Positions 7,087 to 8,276 of a stretch of DNA of 8,276 nt are shown piece by piece. Location of the stretch: the NCBI GenBank assembly GCA_007116525.1, contig SKIH01000021.1:1-8276 (forward strand), written 5' to 3'. The stretch comes from Bacilli bacterium (GTDB taxonomy: Bacteria > Bacillota_I > Bacilli_A > RF39 > UBA660). Made by a program: the position numbers and the translations under genes. Every line of letters starts with the position of its first letter. Within the stretch, counting starts at the first letter, position 1. The notes below the pieces were generated by a model. That model was not told where the DNA came from, searched no databases, and saw only the letters and a list, made by a program, of their open reading frames with translations.

Positions 7087-7357
7087 ATTCGTCTAATATT
7101 TTTTTTAATCTTAAATATGCTACTAACTCTTCAGGATTTTTAAGCGGTCTACACTTTTTGTACTCTAATGGTTTATCCACTAAAAATTCAGACATACCTT
7201 TACAAGTTTTATAGCCACATATGCCACAATTAATTCCAGGAAGTAAATTTTCTATTTCCTTTAATTGATCATCTTCCTCATTATATTTAGAATCAATAAA
7301 AACTATTATTAGCCCTAAAATTAAACTTATAACTGTAAAAACTATTATGATTTGCAA
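7085..7357 (-). CDS. rnfB: Short RnfB: membrane anchor and first [4Fe-4S] domain only
   Basis: RnfB is the ferredoxin-facing iron-sulfur subunit of the Rnf complex, which couples ferredoxin and NAD redox to ion transport. This protein has 90 residues. It begins with one membrane helix (~2-20) and continues with LLPGINCGICGYKTC and a later C69. The cysteines C44, C47, C52 and C69 form the CX2CX4CX16C pattern of the RnfB Fe-S domain. Usual RnfB proteins (about 190 residues or more) then carry a two-cluster ferredoxin domain, which is absent here: the stop is followed at once by the terminator. The start appears to be TTG; the only in-frame codons before it lead to a stop. A GGGGGGTG stretch 6 nt upstream serves as ribosome site and lies within the preceding small gene, which overlaps by 13 nt. 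Confidence 0.82.
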   Translation of the reverse strand: MQIIIVFTVISLILGLIIVFIDSKYNEEDDQLKEIENLLPGINCGICGYKTCKGMSEFLVDKPLEYKKCRPLKNPEELVAYLRLKKILDE

Positions 7358-7473
7358 GCATTACACCCCCCACAACTAGTTGTGTTTTTTTTGTCTTCTT
7401 TATTTTCTTTTTTTAAACTATATAATACTAAAGTTAATATTATAAATCCTATTAATATTAAATATGCTATCAT
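7345..7473 (-). CDS. 42-residue membrane protein with CxxCxxC motif
   Basis: This small gene fills the gap between rnfA and rnfB. The ATG is one base after the rnfA stop and the TAA lies 13 nt inside rnfB. The product is a single membrane helix (about 2-19, MIAYLILIGFIILTLVLY), then a highly charged linker (KKENKEDKKN), then C34-GG-C37-NA-C40 followed by KS. A weak GGTG ribosome site and tight spacing suggest coupling to rnfA. It resembles in layout the short FeoB-associated Cys-rich membrane proteins, but here it sits inside an Rnf cluster. The three cysteines could bind a metal or an Fe-S cluster with a partner. The reading frame is clean and complete; function is not known. Confidence 0.68.
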   Translation of the reverse strand: MIAYLILIGFIILTLVLYSLKKENKEDKKNTTSCGGCNACKS

Positions 7474-7474
7474 A

Positions 7475-8041
7475 TTAAGCACCATACTTACTAAATAGAA
7501 GTGCCATAATACCCGCAATTATTAGTGCGATCGGAAATTCCTCTAATGGTTTTATAATATCATTTTTTTCTAATTTTTCTCTAATTGTTGAAAATATATA
7601 AATTACTAATGTAAAACCAAGGCTACTACCAATACTGAAAGTTAATACTTCAACAAAAGTATAACTGGCATTTATATTAAGAAGGACTATACCTAAAACA
7701 GCACAGTTTGATGTAATCAATGGAAGATAAATTCCTAGTGCGCTATATAAATCTTTGAAAAACTTTTTAATTAAAATCTCAATTATTTGAACACAAGATG
7801 AAATAATTAAAATAAACATAACAGTTCTTAAGTGTTCTGTATTAGTTGGAACAAGTACATAGTAATGGATGAAATACGTAATAATACTAGATATTGTTAC
7901 TACTAACATTACAGCAAGTCCCATCCCTACTGCATTTCTTTCTTTATCGGAAGTTCCAACAAATGGACATACTCCTAAAAATCTTGTTAATACGATATTC
8001 TGAGTAAGTATACTTGCTAAAAATAAATTAATTAGTCCCAT
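7475..8041 (-). CDS. rnfA: Rnf electron-transport complex subunit RnfA
   Basis: A 188-residue integral membrane protein, the usual length for RnfA/RsxA. It has about six membrane helices. Family marks include TQNIVLTRFLGVCPFVGTS (13-31), LPLITSNCAVLG (106-117) and a helix-rich C-terminus. C25 and C113 match the cysteines that, with two from RnfE, hold a [2Fe-2S] cluster in the middle of the membrane, on the electron path between RnfB and the flavin subunits. The ATG has AAGGAGG upstream and overlaps the end of rnfE by 14 nt, so the genes are coupled. Order rnfE-rnfA-rnfB agrees with the common CDGEAB arrangement; rnfC, D and G would be beyond the right edge. Confidence 0.95.
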   Translation of the reverse strand: MGLINLFLASILTQNIVLTRFLGVCPFVGTSDKERNAVGMGLAVMLVVTISSIITYFIHYYVLVPTNTEHLRTVMFILIISSCVQIIEILIKKFFKDLYSALGIYLPLITSNCAVLGIVLLNINASYTFVEVLTFSIGSSLGFTLVIYIFSTIREKLEKNDIIKPLEEFPIALIIAGIMALLFSKYGA

Positions 8042-8276
8042 TGTTTGCCTCCTTCTTAGTCAAATACGCTTTGAAAAAAGCCATTAAAAACCCTAATGTT
8101 ATAAATGCTCCGGCTGGTTCTTGCAATAAAGTAAAAGGCATTATATTATTACTAGGTATAATATTTTCAAATTTTAAAGTAAAGCCTGTTAATACGCTTA
8201 AATTATCAATTATAGTAAGTGAATTATTTCCAATAAACTCTCTTATAACACCTATCACAACCATAGTTATCACAAA
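8028..8276 (-). CDS. rnfE: Rnf electron-transport complex subunit RnfE, C-terminal part
   Basis: The frame is open to the window edge, so only the last ~82 residues are seen and the true start lies outside. Visible are VVIGVIREFIGNNSLTI, which matches the GAIREILGNGTLF segment of RnfE/NqrD, and EPAGAFITLGFLMAFFKAY, the last membrane helix with the conserved PGAF/PAGAF-type turn. A lysine-rich tail ends the protein. RnfE pairs with RnfA in the membrane core. The last 14 nt overlap rnfA. A GTG at 8273 is simply the first valine visible and is not a start. Confidence 0.9.
   Translation of the reverse strand, partial: FVITMVVIGVIREFIGNNSLTIIDNLSVLTGFTLKFENIIPSNNIMPFTLLQEPAGAFITLGFLMAFFKAYLTKKEANNGTN

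Noticed and set aside
8271..8273. GTG as the start of rnfE
   Set aside because: The frame continues to the window edge and the family homology shows that this is an internal valine.
1..8276. CRISPR array, mobile element, prophage or defence island
   Set aside because: No spaced direct repeats, transposase, integrase or phage genes were seen; the genes are mostly housekeeping and energy metabolism.

Overview
The window is very AT-rich. It carries a replication helicase-loading pair (DnaB/DnaI) of the kind restricted to low-GC Firmicutes, together with RNase III, YebC, YidD, L28 and an Rnf electron-transport cluster. The small, compact, overlapping genes and the Rnf genes suggest a Bacilli-related or Mollicutes-adjacent lineage, for example uncultured RF39/Izemoplasma-like bacteria. 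This lineage is an inference from gene content. All Trp codons I read are TGG, and all eleven visible stops are TAA or TAG.

Left part (1-4190, minus strand). An operon reads dnaB, then dnaI, then a large gene that runs off the left edge. The large gene fills 1-1919 without a stop and encodes a divergent RNB-domain (RNase II/R-type) protein. Two of its four metal-binding aspartate positions appear changed. DnaB and DnaI load the replicative helicase; what the RNB-like partner does beside them is unknown.

Middle (4190-5715, minus strand). A two-gene operon, rnc then yebC, is translationally coupled by a TAATG junction and ends in a hairpin terminator. Its promoter faces the yidD promoter in a 106-bp divergent region.

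Right of centre (5673-7086, plus strand). yidD overlaps the start of a lipoprotein gene of the ZnuA/AdcA metal-binding family. That lipoprotein has lost all three expected histidine ligands. A strong promoter, whose -10 box lies in the loop of a perfect inverted repeat, then drives rpmB. rpmB ends at a bidirectional terminator.

Right end (7085-8276, minus strand). This is the 3' half of an Rnf cluster in the order rnfE (partial), rnfA, a 42-residue cysteine-motif membrane protein, and an unusually short RnfB. The short RnfB keeps only its membrane anchor and first [4Fe-4S] domain. The tiny gene is too short for routine ORF calling, and its Gly-Gly codons seem to double as the ribosome-binding site of rnfB.

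The most unusual items are the degenerate RNB protein in the helicase-loader operon, the histidine-less metal-binding lipoprotein, and the minimal RnfB with its small cysteine-motif neighbour. There is no sign of tRNA, rRNA, CRISPR, insertion sequence or phage genes.
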